Source: Deltaproteobacteria bacterium Ga0077550 (GTDB lineage: Bacteria > Myxococcota_A > Polyangia > Nannocystales > Nannocystaceae). From it: DNA of 64,000 nucleotides. Shown one piece after another: positions 26,210-35,283 of this stretch. The position numbers were made by a program, and so were the translations under genes. The DNA is taken from the NCBI GenBank assembly GCA_001464385.1, contig LNFB01000238.1, positions 1-64,000 on the forward strand. Reading direction: 5' to 3'. The notes under the pieces were generated by a model. The model was not told the origin of the DNA and searched no databases. It worked only from the letters and a program-made list of their open reading frames with translations. Positions within the stretch are counted from its first letter, which is position 1; the number at the start of each line of letters is the position of its first letter.

Positions 26210-27736
26210 ATGATGTCTCGCAGTCTCACCGCGGCGTTGCAGGGCGTCGATGGCTCGCTGGTGACGGTCGAGGCGGATGTCCGCCTCGGGCTGCCGGGGC
26301 TGACGATCGTCGGGCGGGCGGCCGGCGCGGTCGCGGAGGCCCGCGAGCGGGTGCGCAGCGCCCTGTCGCACTGCGGCCACGAGCTGCGGCCGCGCAAGCA
26401 GGTGGTCAACCTCGCGCCGGCCGACGTGCGCAAGGACAGCCCGGGGATCGATCTCGCGGTTGCGGCCGCGCTGCTCGCCAGCCACGAGATCGTGCCGTCG
26501 ACGGTGCTCGATCGCGTGCTGCTCTGGGGCGAGCTCGCGCTCGACGGGCAGGTGCGGGCGGCCGGGGGCGCGCTCGTGGTCGCCGACACCGCGCGGCGGC
26601 ACGGCGTGTCGACGATCGTGATCGCCCGCGACAACGCCGACGAGGCCGCGCTCATCCCGGGCCTCGAGGTGCTCGCGGTGTCGAGTCTGCCCGAGCTCGT
26701 CGCCCACCTGCGCGGCGATCGGACGATCCCCGCCCACGTCCGCAGCCCCGGCGAGGCGATCGCCCCGAGGTCGCCCGACATGGCGGACGTCCGCGGCCTC
26801 GCGACGGCGCGCCTCGGCCTCGAGGTGATGATCGCCGGCGGTCACAACCTGCTGCTGCACGGCCCGCCGGGCGTCGGCAAGACGATGCTCGCGCGGCGGG
26901 CCGCGGGCCTGCTCCCCGATCTCGACGATGCCGCGGCCCTCGAGGTCACCAAGATCCACGGCGTCTCACGGGGGCGGGTCGCGAGCGATCTCATCCGGCG
27001 GCCTCCGGTCCGCATGCCGCACCACACCGTCAGCGTCGCGGGCCTCCTCGGCGGCGGCACGCCGGTGCGTCCGGGCGAGGTGAGCCTCGCGCACCGCGGC
27101 ATGCTCTTCCTCGACGAGCTGCTCGAGTTCCCCCGGGCGTGCCTCGAGGGGCTCCGCGAGCCGCTGGAGGACGGCGACGTCACGATCGTGCGGGCCAGCG
27201 GCGTGCTGCGCCTGCCGGCCCGATTCCAGCTCATGGGCGCGATGAACCCGTGCCCCTGCGGCTACCTCGGCCACCCGGAGCGGGTGTGCATCGATCCTGC
27301 GACGGCCGTCGCACGGTACCGTCGTCGCCTCTCCGGTCCGTTGATGGACCGCGTCGATCTCGTGGTGCCGATCGTGCCGCAATCCGGGGATGCACCGGAG
27401 CTGCCCGAGGGGGAATCGAGCGCGGGGATCCGCGCTCGCATCGACGCCGCGCGCGATCGACAGCGCGAGCGCCTCGTCGGCACGCCGTGGCGCACCAACG
27501 CGGAGATCCCCGCGGACGCCGGCGCGATCGAGACCCACTGCGCCCTCGAGCCGCCGGCGCGTGCGCTGCTGCGTGACCTCGTGCGCATCCGTCGGCTGAG
27601 TCCGCGGGCGCAGCACCGGCTGCGGCGGGTGGCGCGGACGCTCGCGGACCTCCACGCGGATCGCGATCCGACCGCCGCGATCACGGCCGACGAGCTGGCT
27701 CAGGCGGCGGCCCTGCGGTGCCTGCCCGACGCATGA
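26210..27736 (+). CDS. comM: ComM/YifB family Mg-chelatase-like AAA+ ATPase
   Basis: A 508-residue hexameric helicase-like ATPase that promotes branch migration during natural transformation in the bacteria where it is studied. It has the N-terminal ChlI-like domain (LGLPGLTIVGRAAGAVAEARERVRSAL), Walker A GPPGVGKTMLARR, Walker B LFLDELLEF, the sensor and zinc-finger-like MGAMNPCPCGYLGHPERVC, and the C-terminal Mg-chelatase domain. Two adjacent ATG codons (26210 and 26213) could each start it. A strong hairpin precedes it. Whether this organism is naturally competent is not shown here. Confidence 0.92.
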   Translation: MMSRSLTAALQGVDGSLVTVEADVRLGLPGLTIVGRAAGAVAEARERVRSALSHCGHELRPRKQVVNLAPADVRKDSPGIDLAVAAALLASHEIVPSTVLDRVLLWGELALDGQVRAAGGALVVADTARRHGVSTIVIARDNADEAALIPGLEVLAVSSLPELVAHLRGDRTIPAHVRSPGEAIAPRSPDMADVRGLATARLGLEVMIAGGHNLLLHGPPGVGKTMLARRAAGLLPDLDDAAALEVTKIHGVSRGRVASDLIRRPPVRMPHHTVSVAGLLGGGTPVRPGEVSLAHRGMLFLDELLEFPRACLEGLREPLEDGDVTIVRASGVLRLPARFQLMGAMNPCPCGYLGHPERVCIDPATAVARYRRRLSGPLMDRVDLVVPIVPQSGDAPELPEGESSAGIRARIDAARDRQRERLVGTPWRTNAEIPADAGAIETHCALEPPARALLRDLVRIRRLSPRAQHRLRRVARTLADLHADRDPTAAITADELAQAAALRCLPDA

Positions 27737-27792
27737 CGAGACGGGGTCCGCGACGCCGTGCTTCGCCGCTGGGCAAGCCCTCGCCGGGCAGA

Positions 27793-27798
27793 TAGCCT
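27793..27798 (+). promoter_or_regulatory. -10-like hexamer TAGCCT for the DagK-like gene
   Basis: TAGCCT ends 9 bases before the GTG at 27808. Confidence 0.3.
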
Positions 27799-27807
27799 CC
27801 GGGCGCC

Positions 27808-28785
27808 GTGCATCCCGGAGGCGTCCTCGCGATCGTCAACCCCGCGTCGTCGAGCGGACGGACCCTGCGACGCGTCCCTGCGCTGCAGCGCGCGCTCGCG
27901 TCGCGGATCCCCGAGATCCAGATCCGATCGACCGAGGGCCCAGGACACGCGACGCTGCTCGCCCGGCGAGCGCTCGAGGCCGGCGCGCGCCTCGTCGTCA
28001 GCGTCGGCGGTGACGGCACGAACTCCGAGGTCCTCGCGGGCTTCGTCGACGGGCAGGGGCGCAACCGGTTCCCCGACGCCGAGCTCGGCCTGCTGCACGC
28101 CGGCACGGGCGGCGATTTCCTGCGTCACCTCGGTCGACGATCCGCCGACCAGGCCATCGACGCCCTCGCGGCGGGGGCGGCCACCTCGGTCGACTACGGG
28201 GTCGCGACCTACGTGGACGACGACGGTCGCACCGCGGTGCGGCCGTTCCTCAACGTGGCGAGCGCTGGCGTCAGCGGCCTGGTCGACTACCACGTGCGAC
28301 GATCGAACCGCTGGCTCGGTCCCACGGCGACCTACCTGCTCGGATCGGTGCGGGGCATCGTCGAGTTCCGGGCCAAGCCCGTCGCGATCGCGATCGACGG
28401 CGGTGCGCCGGTCGAGCTCTCGATGGCGCTGGGTGTCGTGGCGAACGGGCAGTACTTCGGCGGCGGCATGTGGGTCGCGCCGCGCGGCCGCTGCGACGAC
28501 GGCGTATTCGAGATCCTCCACACGCCGGGCGGCTCTCGGGCAGGCCTGCTGTCCCTGCTCGCGCAGGTGTTCCGCGGGCGCCACGTGGACGCGGCGACGG
28601 TGACCTCGACGCGGGGGCGCGTCGTCGAGATGCGGCCGCTCGATCCCGACGATGTCGTGCTGCTCGATCTCGACGGCGAGCAGCCGGGCCGCTTGCCGGC
28701 GCGATTCCACATCGAGGCGGGGGCGCTGCGCCTGCGGGCGGCCGGGCTCCCGGGCCCAGCGCGGACGCTCGGCGCCCGAGGGTAA
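27808..28785 (+). CDS. diacylglycerol kinase-like lipid kinase (DagK/YegS family)
   Basis: A 325-residue lipid kinase that would phosphorylate diacylglycerol or a related lipid at the membrane. Family marks: AIVNPASSSGRTL at the start, the nucleotide-binding VVSVGGDGTNSEVLAGF, LGLLHAGTGGDFLRHL, and GVVANGQYFGGGMWVAPRGRCDDGVFE in the second domain. Length is normal. The start is GTG. It follows comM by 71 bases with its own -10-like hexamer and converges on the amidase gene. Confidence 0.88.
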   Translation: MHPGGVLAIVNPASSSGRTLRRVPALQRALASRIPEIQIRSTEGPGHATLLARRALEAGARLVVSVGGDGTNSEVLAGFVDGQGRNRFPDAELGLLHAGTGGDFLRHLGRRSADQAIDALAAGAATSVDYGVATYVDDDGRTAVRPFLNVASAGVSGLVDYHVRRSNRWLGPTATYLLGSVRGIVEFRAKPVAIAIDGGAPVELSMALGVVANGQYFGGGMWVAPRGRCDDGVFEILHTPGGSRAGLLSLLAQVFRGRHVDAATVTSTRGRVVEMRPLDPDDVVLLDLDGEQPGRLPARFHIEAGALRLRAAGLPGPARTLGARG

Positions 28786-28801
28786 CTCCATCCCCGCGCT
28801 C

Positions 28802-30544
28802 TCAGATCATCGGTCGCCGCGCCTGCGCCTCGACGAACTCCCGCTCCAGCGCGACGCCCACGCGGGCGAGCGTGCCCTCGTCGAACAGCCGGCCCCACGC
28901 CGTGATGCCGTGGGGGGCCGCGAAGGGCGTGGTGTCCTCGGGCGGCCGTCCGTCCGTGCTCGGCTCCGGGGTGCGCATCGCGAACCCGGTGCGCACCACG
29001 ACGCACGGGTGTCCGGTCATGTTGGTGACCAGCAACATCGGGCCCGCGAAGCTCGGTCCGACGATCACTGCGACGTCGTCGAAGATGTCCTGCATCGCGC
29101 GCATGACCACCCGCCGGAGCCGCTCGGCGTTCACCAGATCGATCGCGGTGATGAACCGCGCCGCGCGGAACGTGTTGGGCCAGGCCTCGGCGCCCTGCCA
29201 GCGAAGCGCATCGTCGTCGTCACCGAGCGTCAGCGGCTCGAACGCGGCGGCGGCCTCGGCCAGCAGCGTGGTCGACAGCGCGTCGTAGGGCAGGGCAGGC
29301 AGGGCGCACTCGACCAGCGTCGCGCCGCGGCGGCGCAGGGCGTCGAGTGCGGCACGATCGAGGCGAGCCGTCGCGTCGTCGCCCTCGAAGTGCGCGGGGA
29401 ACCACCCGATCCGCAGGCCGCGGACGTCGTCGCTACCGTCGTAGACCAGCGGGGCTCGGATGACGCTGGGATCGCGATCATCGACGCCCTGCATCGCCGC
29501 GAGGACCCACAGCGCATCCTCGACGCTGCGCGTGATCGGGCCGAGCTTGTCGAGCGACCAGCACAGCGGCATGCATCCCGTCCGCGGCACGCGGCCGAAG
29601 GTCGGGCGTAGGCCGGTGACGCCGCAGCGCATGGATGGCGAGACGATGGAGCCCAGGGTCTCGCTCCCGATCGCGAAGCCGACCAGACCCGCGGCCACCG
29701 CGGCCGCAGGGCCCGCGCTCGAGCCGCTCGCGCCCTCGTGCAGGTTCCAGGGATTGCGTGTGACGCCGCCGTCCCAGAGGTCGCCGTACGCGAGCGCGCC
29801 GGTGGTCAGCTTGGCGCAGAGCACGGCGCCGGCGCGGTGCATGCGTTCGACGACGGTTGCGTCGGCATCTGGCACGCGGCCGGCGAAGGGCTCGGCGCCC
29901 CACGTCGTCGCGATCCCGCGCGTGTCGATGATGTCCTTGCAGCCCCACGGAATCCCGTGGAGCGGGCCGAGGTCGGCGCCGCGGGCGAAGGCGCGATCGG
30001 CCGCGATCGCCTGCTCGCGCGCGAGGTCCTCGGTCGTTCGCGCGACGCACGACAGTCGCGCGCCCGTGGTGCGCAGTCGATCGAGGTGGAGCTCCGCGAG
30101 GCGCACCGCGGTGATCCGCCGCCGCCGCAGCCAGCCGCCCTGCTGTCGCAGCGGCGCGAAGGCGACGTCGTCGTCGGCGCGCGGCAGCGGCACGTCGTCG
30201 AAGCCCACGCGGATCTCGGTGCGCGGTGGGCCATAGGCGCGCCCGGGCAGCCGCGGATCGAAGCGCGTCGCCGGGGCGTCGTCGTCGGTCAGCGCGAGGG
30301 TGCGACGGGCGGCCGCGCGGCGGACCCCCGCGGCGACGACGAGGGCCATCGCGCCGCGCTCGGCCTCGGTGTAGCGCACGCCGGCCACGCGCTCGGCGGC
30401 GGCGATCGTCGCGGCGTCGAAGCCCGCGTCGTCGGGCGGCGTGGTCACCGGTGCGGCTCCCGGGGTCTCGGGCAGCTTGCGGCATGCGGCGAGGGCCATC
30501 GACGCCAACAGGAAGCTGCGGCGGTGCGGATCGACCACGGACAT
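28802..30544 (-). CDS. amidase-signature hydrolase, probable Tat lipoprotein
   Basis: A 580-residue amidase-signature enzyme with the Ser-cisSer-Lys triad: Lys in PWGCKDIIDTRG, and the two Ser in the Gly/Ser loop GASGSSAGPAAAVAAGLVG with IGSETLGSI. The N-terminus HRRSFLLASMALAAC combines a twin-arginine pattern with a lipobox, so it is probably exported folded and lipid-anchored. The export signal rules out a role as the tRNA amidotransferase subunit GatA. It lies 23 bases downstream of the glutaminyl-cyclase-like gene in a likely two-gene operon. Substrate unknown. Confidence 0.85.
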   Translation of the reverse strand: MSVVDPHRRSFLLASMALAACRKLPETPGAAPVTTPPDDAGFDAATIAAAERVAGVRYTEAERGAMALVVAAGVRRAAARRTLALTDDDAPATRFDPRLPGRAYGPPRTEIRVGFDDVPLPRADDDVAFAPLRQQGGWLRRRRITAVRLAELHLDRLRTTGARLSCVARTTEDLAREQAIAADRAFARGADLGPLHGIPWGCKDIIDTRGIATTWGAEPFAGRVPDADATVVERMHRAGAVLCAKLTTGALAYGDLWDGGVTRNPWNLHEGASGSSAGPAAAVAAGLVGFAIGSETLGSIVSPSMRCGVTGLRPTFGRVPRTGCMPLCWSLDKLGPITRSVEDALWVLAAMQGVDDRDPSVIRAPLVYDGSDDVRGLRIGWFPAHFEGDDATARLDRAALDALRRRGATLVECALPALPYDALSTTLLAEAAAAFEPLTLGDDDDALRWQGAEAWPNTFRAARFITAIDLVNAERLRRVVMRAMQDIFDDVAVIVGPSFAGPMLLVTNMTGHPCVVVRTGFAMRTPEPSTDGRPPEDTTPFAAPHGITAWGRLFDEGTLARVGVALEREFVEAQARRPMI

Positions 30545-30567
30545 GGCCCGGCAGTGTCGCACGCCGC

Positions 30568-31578
30568 TCAGCGCTCGTACCAGCGCACGGCCGCCTCGAG
30601 CACGACGTTGCCGACAGTGGCGAGGCTGTCGGCGGCGACGCGATCGATGGTGTCGTCGACGCGGTGCCACGCGACGTAGTCGCGATCGATGACGAGCACG
30701 CTGGGGATCCCCGCGAGGCTGAGGAACTTGTGGTCGTCGACGATGCCGACGCCGCGGACCTCGGGGTCGAACGCGGTGATGCCGAGGGCGCTCGCCGTGC
30801 CCCAGAGGTGATCGACCAGGCGGGGGTGGAACTGGATGGAGTTGGGCTCGGCGCGGATCCGCAGGTCGGCGTCGCCGACCATGTCGAGCACGACGCCGAA
30901 CTCCGCCGCCGCGAGGGTGGGGTGACTGCCCGCGGCGATGCGCTCCGCGAGGTGGCGTGACCCCATGCAGTACCCGCCCTGGCCGGGGCGGCCGAGCTCC
31001 TCGCCGTCGAAGAGGATGACCGAGAACCCGACGTCGTCGGGGAGGCGCGCGAGCAGTGGACCGACGAGCTCGAGCACCACCGCGAGCCCGCTGGTGCCGT
31101 CGTTCGCCCCGGGCACCGGGAACGAGCGGAGCGCGGGGTCGGGCTCCTCGTCCGCCCATGGCCGGGTGTCGAAGTGCGTCGCGAGGACGAAGCGACGCGG
31201 CGCGCCTTCCCGGAAGTGGGCGATGATCTCGACGAGGTCGTAGCTCCCGTCGGTCCCCGGACCGGCGGCGACGTGGGCGACGCGCTCGACGCGATCGGCC
31301 CCGCGGCGCGCGAGGTCCTGGGCGAGCGCGGCGATGCTCGCGACGCGTCGCGGGTCGCCGAGGCCCCGCGGCGCGTCGAGCCACGCACGCAGCGTCGCGA
31401 GGGCCCGCGCGCCGGAGACCGCTCCCACGACCTCGATGCGATCGTCGATCGTCGGCGCGAGGGTCGTGCGGCACGCGGCCAACCACAGCGCGACGGTGGC
31501 CAGGTGGCCCGCCAGCGGGCCACGCCGTCCAGCCAGCGGGCCACCTGGCCGGGGCGATGCGTCGTCGTGCGCGTCCAC
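30568..31578 (-). CDS. glutaminyl-peptide cyclotransferase-like M28 lipoprotein
   Basis: A 336-residue M28-fold protein closest in motif pattern to glutaminyl cyclases, which convert N-terminal Gln of peptides to pyroglutamate. Seen: [28 protein letters not shown] with the metal-site Asp, LFDGEELG with the Glu, and DDHKFL. A lipobox LWLAAC follows a hydrophobic segment at about residues 28-38. GTG 31578 is chosen to include the signal peptide, but the 25 residues before it come from inverted repeats at 31501-31547, so the start is uncertain. Peptidase activity is the alternative. Divergent from recA. Confidence 0.8.
   Translation of the reverse strand: MDAHDDASPRPGGPLAGRRGPLAGHLATVALWLAACRTTLAPTIDDRIEVVGAVSGARALATLRAWLDAPRGLGDPRRVASIAALAQDLARRGADRVERVAHVAAGPGTDGSYDLVEIIAHFREGAPRRFVLATHFDTRPWADEEPDPALRSFPVPGANDGTSGLAVVLELVGPLLARLPDDVGFSVILFDGEELGRPGQGGYCMGSRHLAERIAAGSHPTLAAAEFGVVLDMVGDADLRIRAEPNSIQFHPRLVDHLWGTASALGITAFDPEVRGVGIVDDHKFLSLAGIPSVLVIDRDYVAWHRVDDTIDRVAADSLATVGNVVLEAAVRWYER
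31501..31547 (-). repeat. inverted repeat at the 5' end of the glutaminyl-cyclase-like gene
   Basis: CAGGTGGCCCGC (31501-31512) and GCGGGCCACCTG (31536-31547) are a perfect 12-bp inverted repeat. A middle copy of GCGGGCCAC at 31513-31521 can pair with the left arm instead, giving two alternative hairpins. Confidence 0.75.
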
Positions 31579-31643
31579 GCTTGGGTTCGAGTTTGGCACG
31601 GCAGCCGCAAAGCGGGCGGTCAACTCCACCGGAGAAACCAACC

Positions 31644-32705
31644 ATGACTGCAGCACCACCCATCGGCGCCCTCAAGACCAAGAACGAAGACAAGAAGCCC
31701 GTCCGCGAAGCGATCGGACGCGCCGTCGAGACCATCGTCAGCCGCTTCGGCAAGGGCGCCCTCATGGCCCTGGGCGGCGATACCGGCGACGCGCCCAGGT
31801 ACGAGACGATCTCGACGGGCTCGTTCAACCTCGATCGCGCGCTCGGGATCGGCGGGATCCCCAAGGGGCGCATCGTCGAGATCTACGGCCCGGAGTCGTC
31901 GGGCAAGACGACGTTGACCCTGCACCTCGTCGCGGAGGCCCAGCGCCGCGGCATGCTGTGCGCCTTCCTCGACGCCGAGCACGCGTTCGACGTGTCGTAC
32001 GCGCGCAGCCTCGGCGTCGCCGTCGAGGACCTCCTGGTCGCGCAGCCGGACCATGGCGAGCAGGCGCTCGAGATCGCGGACACCCTGGCGCGCACCGGCA
32101 CGGTCGGGCTCATCGTGGTCGACTCGGTCGCCGCGCTGATCCCGAAGGCGGAACTCGAGGGCGACATGGGCGATCAGCACCTCGGACTGCAGGCGCGGCT
32201 GATGAGCCAGGCGATGCGGAAGATCGCTGGCGTCGCGCACCAGACCAACACCACGGTCGTGTTCATCAACCAGCTCCGCCACAAGATCGGGGTGCAGTTC
32301 GGGTCGCCCGAGACGACGACCGGCGGCAACGCGCTCAAGTACTTCGCCAGCGTGCGGCTCGACATCCGCAGGATCGCGACAGTCCGGGACGGCGACCGAG
32401 CGATCGCCTCGCGGACGCGGGTGAAGGTCGCGAAGAACAAGTGCGCGCCGCCGTTCGCGGAGGCGGAGTTCGAGATCACGTTCGGTCGCGGCATCGACCG
32501 CGAGGCGGAGATCCTCGACGCCGCGGTCGAGCGCGGCATCGTCGCGAAGAACGGGAGCTGGTTCTCGCACGGAACCACGCGCATCGGTCAAGGGAGAAGT
32601 GCGGCGATCGAGTGGCTCCGCGCTCACCCGAAGGAGCGCGACGAGATGCTCGCCCGCGAGCTGGCCACCCCAGCGCCGGCGGTTCGGCCTGCTGCCGCCG
32701 CGTGA
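31644..32705 (+). CDS. recA: RecA recombinase
   Basis: A 353-residue recombinase for homologous recombination and SOS signalling. Walker [13 protein letters not shown], Walker B region [36 protein letters not shown] (loop L1-L2 area), [20 protein letters not shown] and the C-terminal [13 protein letters not shown] are all intact. The ATG has GGAG about 9 bases upstream. Differences from the common form are EHAFD where EHALD is usual, and an Ala/Pro-rich tail instead of the acidic tail. Myxobacteria can carry two recA genes; which one this is cannot be told. No LexA-like box was seen in the 65-base upstream gap. Confidence 0.95.
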   Translation: MTAAPPIGALKTKNEDKKPVREAIGRAVETIVSRFGKGALMALGGDTGDAPRYETISTGSFNLDRALGIGGIPKGRIVEIYGPESSGKTTLTLHLVAEAQRRGMLCAFLDAEHAFDVSYARSLGVAVEDLLVAQPDHGEQALEIADTLARTGTVGLIVVDSVAALIPKAELEGDMGDQHLGLQARLMSQAMRKIAGVAHQTNTTVVFINQLRHKIGVQFGSPETTTGGNALKYFASVRLDIRRIATVRDGDRAIASRTRVKVAKNKCAPPFAEAEFEITFGRGIDREAEILDAAVERGIVAKNGSWFSHGTTRIGQGRSAAIEWLRAHPKERDEMLARELATPAPAVRPAAAA

Positions 32706-33035
32706 GTGTCGCGAGTCCTGTGGCTTCGCGTGGCCGGCCGCCACGCGGAGCCGCGGGGCCCTCGTTCCGCCGTCCCTACCGACGGCGGGCCGAGTTGGGC
32801 GTCGCCGCGGCCGCACGACCTCCCGCGATCGGTCTGGGGGCGGTCGCCGGATTCGGGACGCCCGACGGCGAGGCCACCTGCAGCCCGGCGCAAAAAGGGC
32901 CCGGCTCTGAGCGATCGCCCGAGGAACGTCGTCGTGGAGCGTCCGTGTCGCAACCGCGACGCCGTTGGTCCGTCGATCGCCCTTGCGCGCGCGAGGTCTG
33001 GTTGGGACACTCGCGCTCCCCCCTCGGAGGCACGT
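32706..33035 (+). other. intergenic region, 330 bases
   Basis: Between recA and the FHA gene I see a hairpin just after recA (32722-32752) and a good GGAGG ribosome binding site at 33026-33030. No gene on either strand is supported. Confidence 0.5.
32722..32752 (+). terminator. hairpin after recA
   Basis: A 12-bp stem (GGCTTCGCGTGG with CCACGCGGAGCC, one G-U pair on the transcript strand) and 7-base loop begin 17 bases after the recA stop. No T run follows, so it is terminator-like rather than certain. Confidence 0.5.
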
Positions 33036-34997
33036 GTGAGCAGCTACTTCGTCCTCAAGATCCAGTACGTCAACCGGCCGCCAGAGACGCGGAACATCAG
33101 CGCGCCGTCGACCTCGATCGGCCGCGAATCCGGTGACATCGTGTTGAACGATCCGCAGACGTCGGGTCGACACGCCGAGATCTTGTTCCAAGGCGGGCAG
33201 GTCCGCGTTCGGGATGCCGGCAGCACCAACGGCACCTGGTTCAACGGGCAGCGTCTCACCGAGTTCGTGCTCGAGCCCGGCCAGTGGTTCCAGGCCGGCC
33301 AGACCACGCTGCAGCTGATGGCGGTCCACGGCGAGCAGCCCGCCGCGCCCGCGCGCACCGTGATGGCCGTCGGTGTACCGCCGCCGCCCGGTGGAGCGCC
33401 GGCACCCGCTGCCCCCGCGGGCTGGGGCCCGCCTGGGAGCGCTCCGCCGCCCCGTCCGCCCGCGCCTGCGGCGCCCGGCTATCCTCCGGCCGCAGCTGCG
33501 CCCCCGGCCGCACCGTACGGGCCGCCCCCGGGCCCGCCGCCCGCGGCGGCTGCCCCTCCCGGATGGGGTCCTCCGCCTGGCCCGCCGCCCGGTCCGCCGC
33601 CCGGTGGTTTCGGGCCTCCGCCCGGTCCGCCGCCCGGTGGTTTCGGGCCTCCGCCCGGCCCGCCGCCCGGTGGATTCGGTCCCCCGCCTGGCCCGCCGCC
33701 CGGTGGATTCGGTCCTCCGCCGGGCCCGCCCGGTGGCTTTGGTCCTCCGCCCGGCCCCCCCGGTGGTTTCGGGGCGCCGCCTGGTCCCCCGATGGGCGGA
33801 CCTCCGATGGGCCCGCCGATGGGCGGACCTCCGATGGGCCCGCCGATGGGCGGACCTCCGATGGGCCCGCCGATGGGCGGACCGCCGATGGGCCCGCCGA
33901 TGGGTGGACCACCGATGGGCCCGCCGATGGGTGGACCTCCGATGGGTGGGCCTCCGATGGGGGCACCGATGGGTGGACCGCCGATGGGTGGACCGCCGAT
34001 GGGTGGACCGCCGATGGGTGGACCGCCGATGGGTCGACCCGGCGGACCGCCGGCGCCCATGGGTCCTGGGTTCGGTGCTCCGGCGCCGCAGGGCTTCGGG
34101 GGACCGCCGGCGATGGCCGGGGGTGGCGTCGGTGGCATCCGCCCGAACTTCCAGGGCACCGGCGGCGAGCTCTTCGTCACCTTCCTGGTCGGCTACCTGC
34201 TGACGGCGATCACGCTCGGCATCTACGCGCCGTGGTTCTACTGCAAGCTGCAGAACTTCACGATGTCGAACATGACGCTGGGACCCACGCGACGTGGGGA
34301 CCTGCGCCTCGAGTTCACCGGCAAGGGCGGTGAGCTGTTCGTGACGTTCCTGGTCGGCTACCTCCTCACGCTCATCACGATCGGCATCTACACGCCGTGG
34401 TTCATGGTGAAGCTGATCAAGTTCTTCGTCGGCAACACGACCGCGACCGCGCAGGACGGCACGCGCTACCGACTGAACTTCGAGGGGACCGGCGGTGAGC
34501 TGTTCGTGACCTTCCTGGTCGGCGGCCTGCTCAGCATGATCACGCTGTACATCTACCTGCCCTGGTTCATGTGCAAGCTCCGCAAGGTGATGTACTCGCG
34601 CACCGCGATCCTCGAGAACGAGCAGCCGGTCGGTAACCTCGACTTCGAGGGCACCGGTGGCCAGCTGTTCGTGACGTTCCTGGTCGGCGGCCTGCTCACG
34701 GTCATCACGCTGTACATCTACCTGCCCTGGTTCCAGGTGAAGATGACGAAGTTCTGGGCCGAGAACACCCGCATCCACTACCAGGGGCGTGTCTTCACCG
34801 CGGCCTTCCACGGCACCGGCGGCGAGTACTTCGTGACGTTCTTGGTCGGCTACCTGCTGACCCTCATCACGGCCGGGATCTACATGCCCTGGTTCTTGGT
34901 CAAGCTGTGGAAGTTCGACTACAACAACCACGAGTTCACCGAGATCGGTGGCGGTGGTGGCGGCGCGTTCCAGCCGATGATGCCGGCGCGACGCTGA
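33036..34997 (+). CDS. FHA domain protein with Pro/Gly/Met repeats and five DUF898 membrane repeats
   Basis: A 653-residue protein with three parts. Residues 1-95 are an FHA phosphothreonine-binding domain (GRESGDIVLNDPQTSGRHAEI, DAGSTNGTWFNG). Residues about 110-365 are a low-complexity Pro/Gly/Met linker with PPMGG and PPGPPPGGFG repeats. Residues about 370-638 hold five copies of a unit beginning GTGGELFVTFLVG, each with one membrane span ending IYxPWF, matching the DUF898/YjgN repeat. The start GTG is fixed by GGAGG five bases upstream. It probably places a phospho-dependent receiver at the inner membrane near a Ser/Thr kinase target. The linker is encoded by a minisatellite. Confidence 0.82.
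   Translation: MSSYFVLKIQYVNRPPETRNISAPSTSIGRESGDIVLNDPQTSGRHAEILFQGGQVRVRDAGSTNGTWFNGQRLTEFVLEPGQWFQAGQTTLQLMAVHGEQPAAPARTVMAVGVPPPPGGAPAPAAPAGWGPPGSAPPPRPPAPAAPGYPPAAAAPPAAPYGPPPGPPPAAAAPPGWGPPPGPPPGPPPGGFGPPPGPPPGGFGPPPGPPPGGFGPPPGPPPGGFGPPPGPPGGFGPPPGPPGGFGAPPGPPMGGPPMGPPMGGPPMGPPMGGPPMGPPMGGPPMGPPMGGPPMGPPMGGPPMGGPPMGAPMGGPPMGGPPMGGPPMGGPPMGRPGGPPAPMGPGFGAPAPQGFGGPPAMAGGGVGGIRPNFQGTGGELFVTFLVGYLLTAITLGIYAPWFYCKLQNFTMSNMTLGPTRRGDLRLEFTGKGGELFVTFLVGYLLTLITIGIYTPWFMVKLIKFFVGNTTATAQDGTRYRLNFEGTGGELFVTFLVGGLLSMITLYIYLPWFMCKLRKVMYSRTAILENEQPVGNLDFEGTGGQLFVTFLVGGLLTVITLYIYLPWFQVKMTKFWAENTRIHYQGRVFTAAFHGTGGEYFVTFLVGYLLTLITAGIYMPWFLVKLWKFDYNNHEFTEIGGGGGGAFQPMMPARR
33790..34038 (+). repeat. minisatellite encoding PPMGG/PPMGP units
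   Basis: Tandem 12- to 24-base units of the type ATGGGCGGACCTCCG and ATGGGCCCGCCG repeat about 17 times. Upstream (33580-33780) a longer related unit encodes PPGPPPGGFG. All units keep frame. Confidence 0.9.
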
Positions 34998-35040
34998 GCT
35001 GAAGCACCCGGGGCCACGCCCCGCGGACTCGGACGAGCAG

Positions 35041-35070
35041 AGGGAGGGCCACCGGTGGCCCTCCCTTTTT
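35041..35070 (+). terminator. rho-independent terminator after the FHA gene
   Basis: A perfect 26-base palindrome (35041-35066; 11-bp stem with a CCGG tetraloop, or 13 bp as duplex) is followed directly by TTTT after the final CT. It is 43 bases past the stop codon and is the best intrinsic terminator in the window. Confidence 0.88.
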
Positions 35071-35073
35071 CGT

Positions 35074-35136
35074 GGCCGACGGCCGTGGCCGAGGGACGGC
35101 CGACGGCCGTGGTCCTCGGATGGCCGACGGCCGTGG
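35074..35136 (+). repeat. 24-base tandem repeat, three copies
   Basis: The 15-base core GGCCGACGGCCGTGG occurs at 35074, 35098 and 35122, exactly 24 bases apart, with variable 9-base segments between. Each core contains the palindrome CGGCCG. Confidence 0.8.
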
Positions 35137-35283
35137 CCGATGGCGAGCGCCGATGGCCGAGCGTCGTACGCCACCGCAGCGGGGGCGCGTCTCGGTCGCC
35201 ACCGAACCACCCGGCGCCGCCCGCCGACGCAGGGCAGACGAGCGCCATGCCGCCACACACCTGGTGGAGCGCCGCGACGACGA

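Noticed and set aside
28802-30544. Amidase as the GatA subunit of tRNA amidotransferase
   Set aside because: It has an export signal with twin Arg and lipobox and no gatB or gatC nearby.
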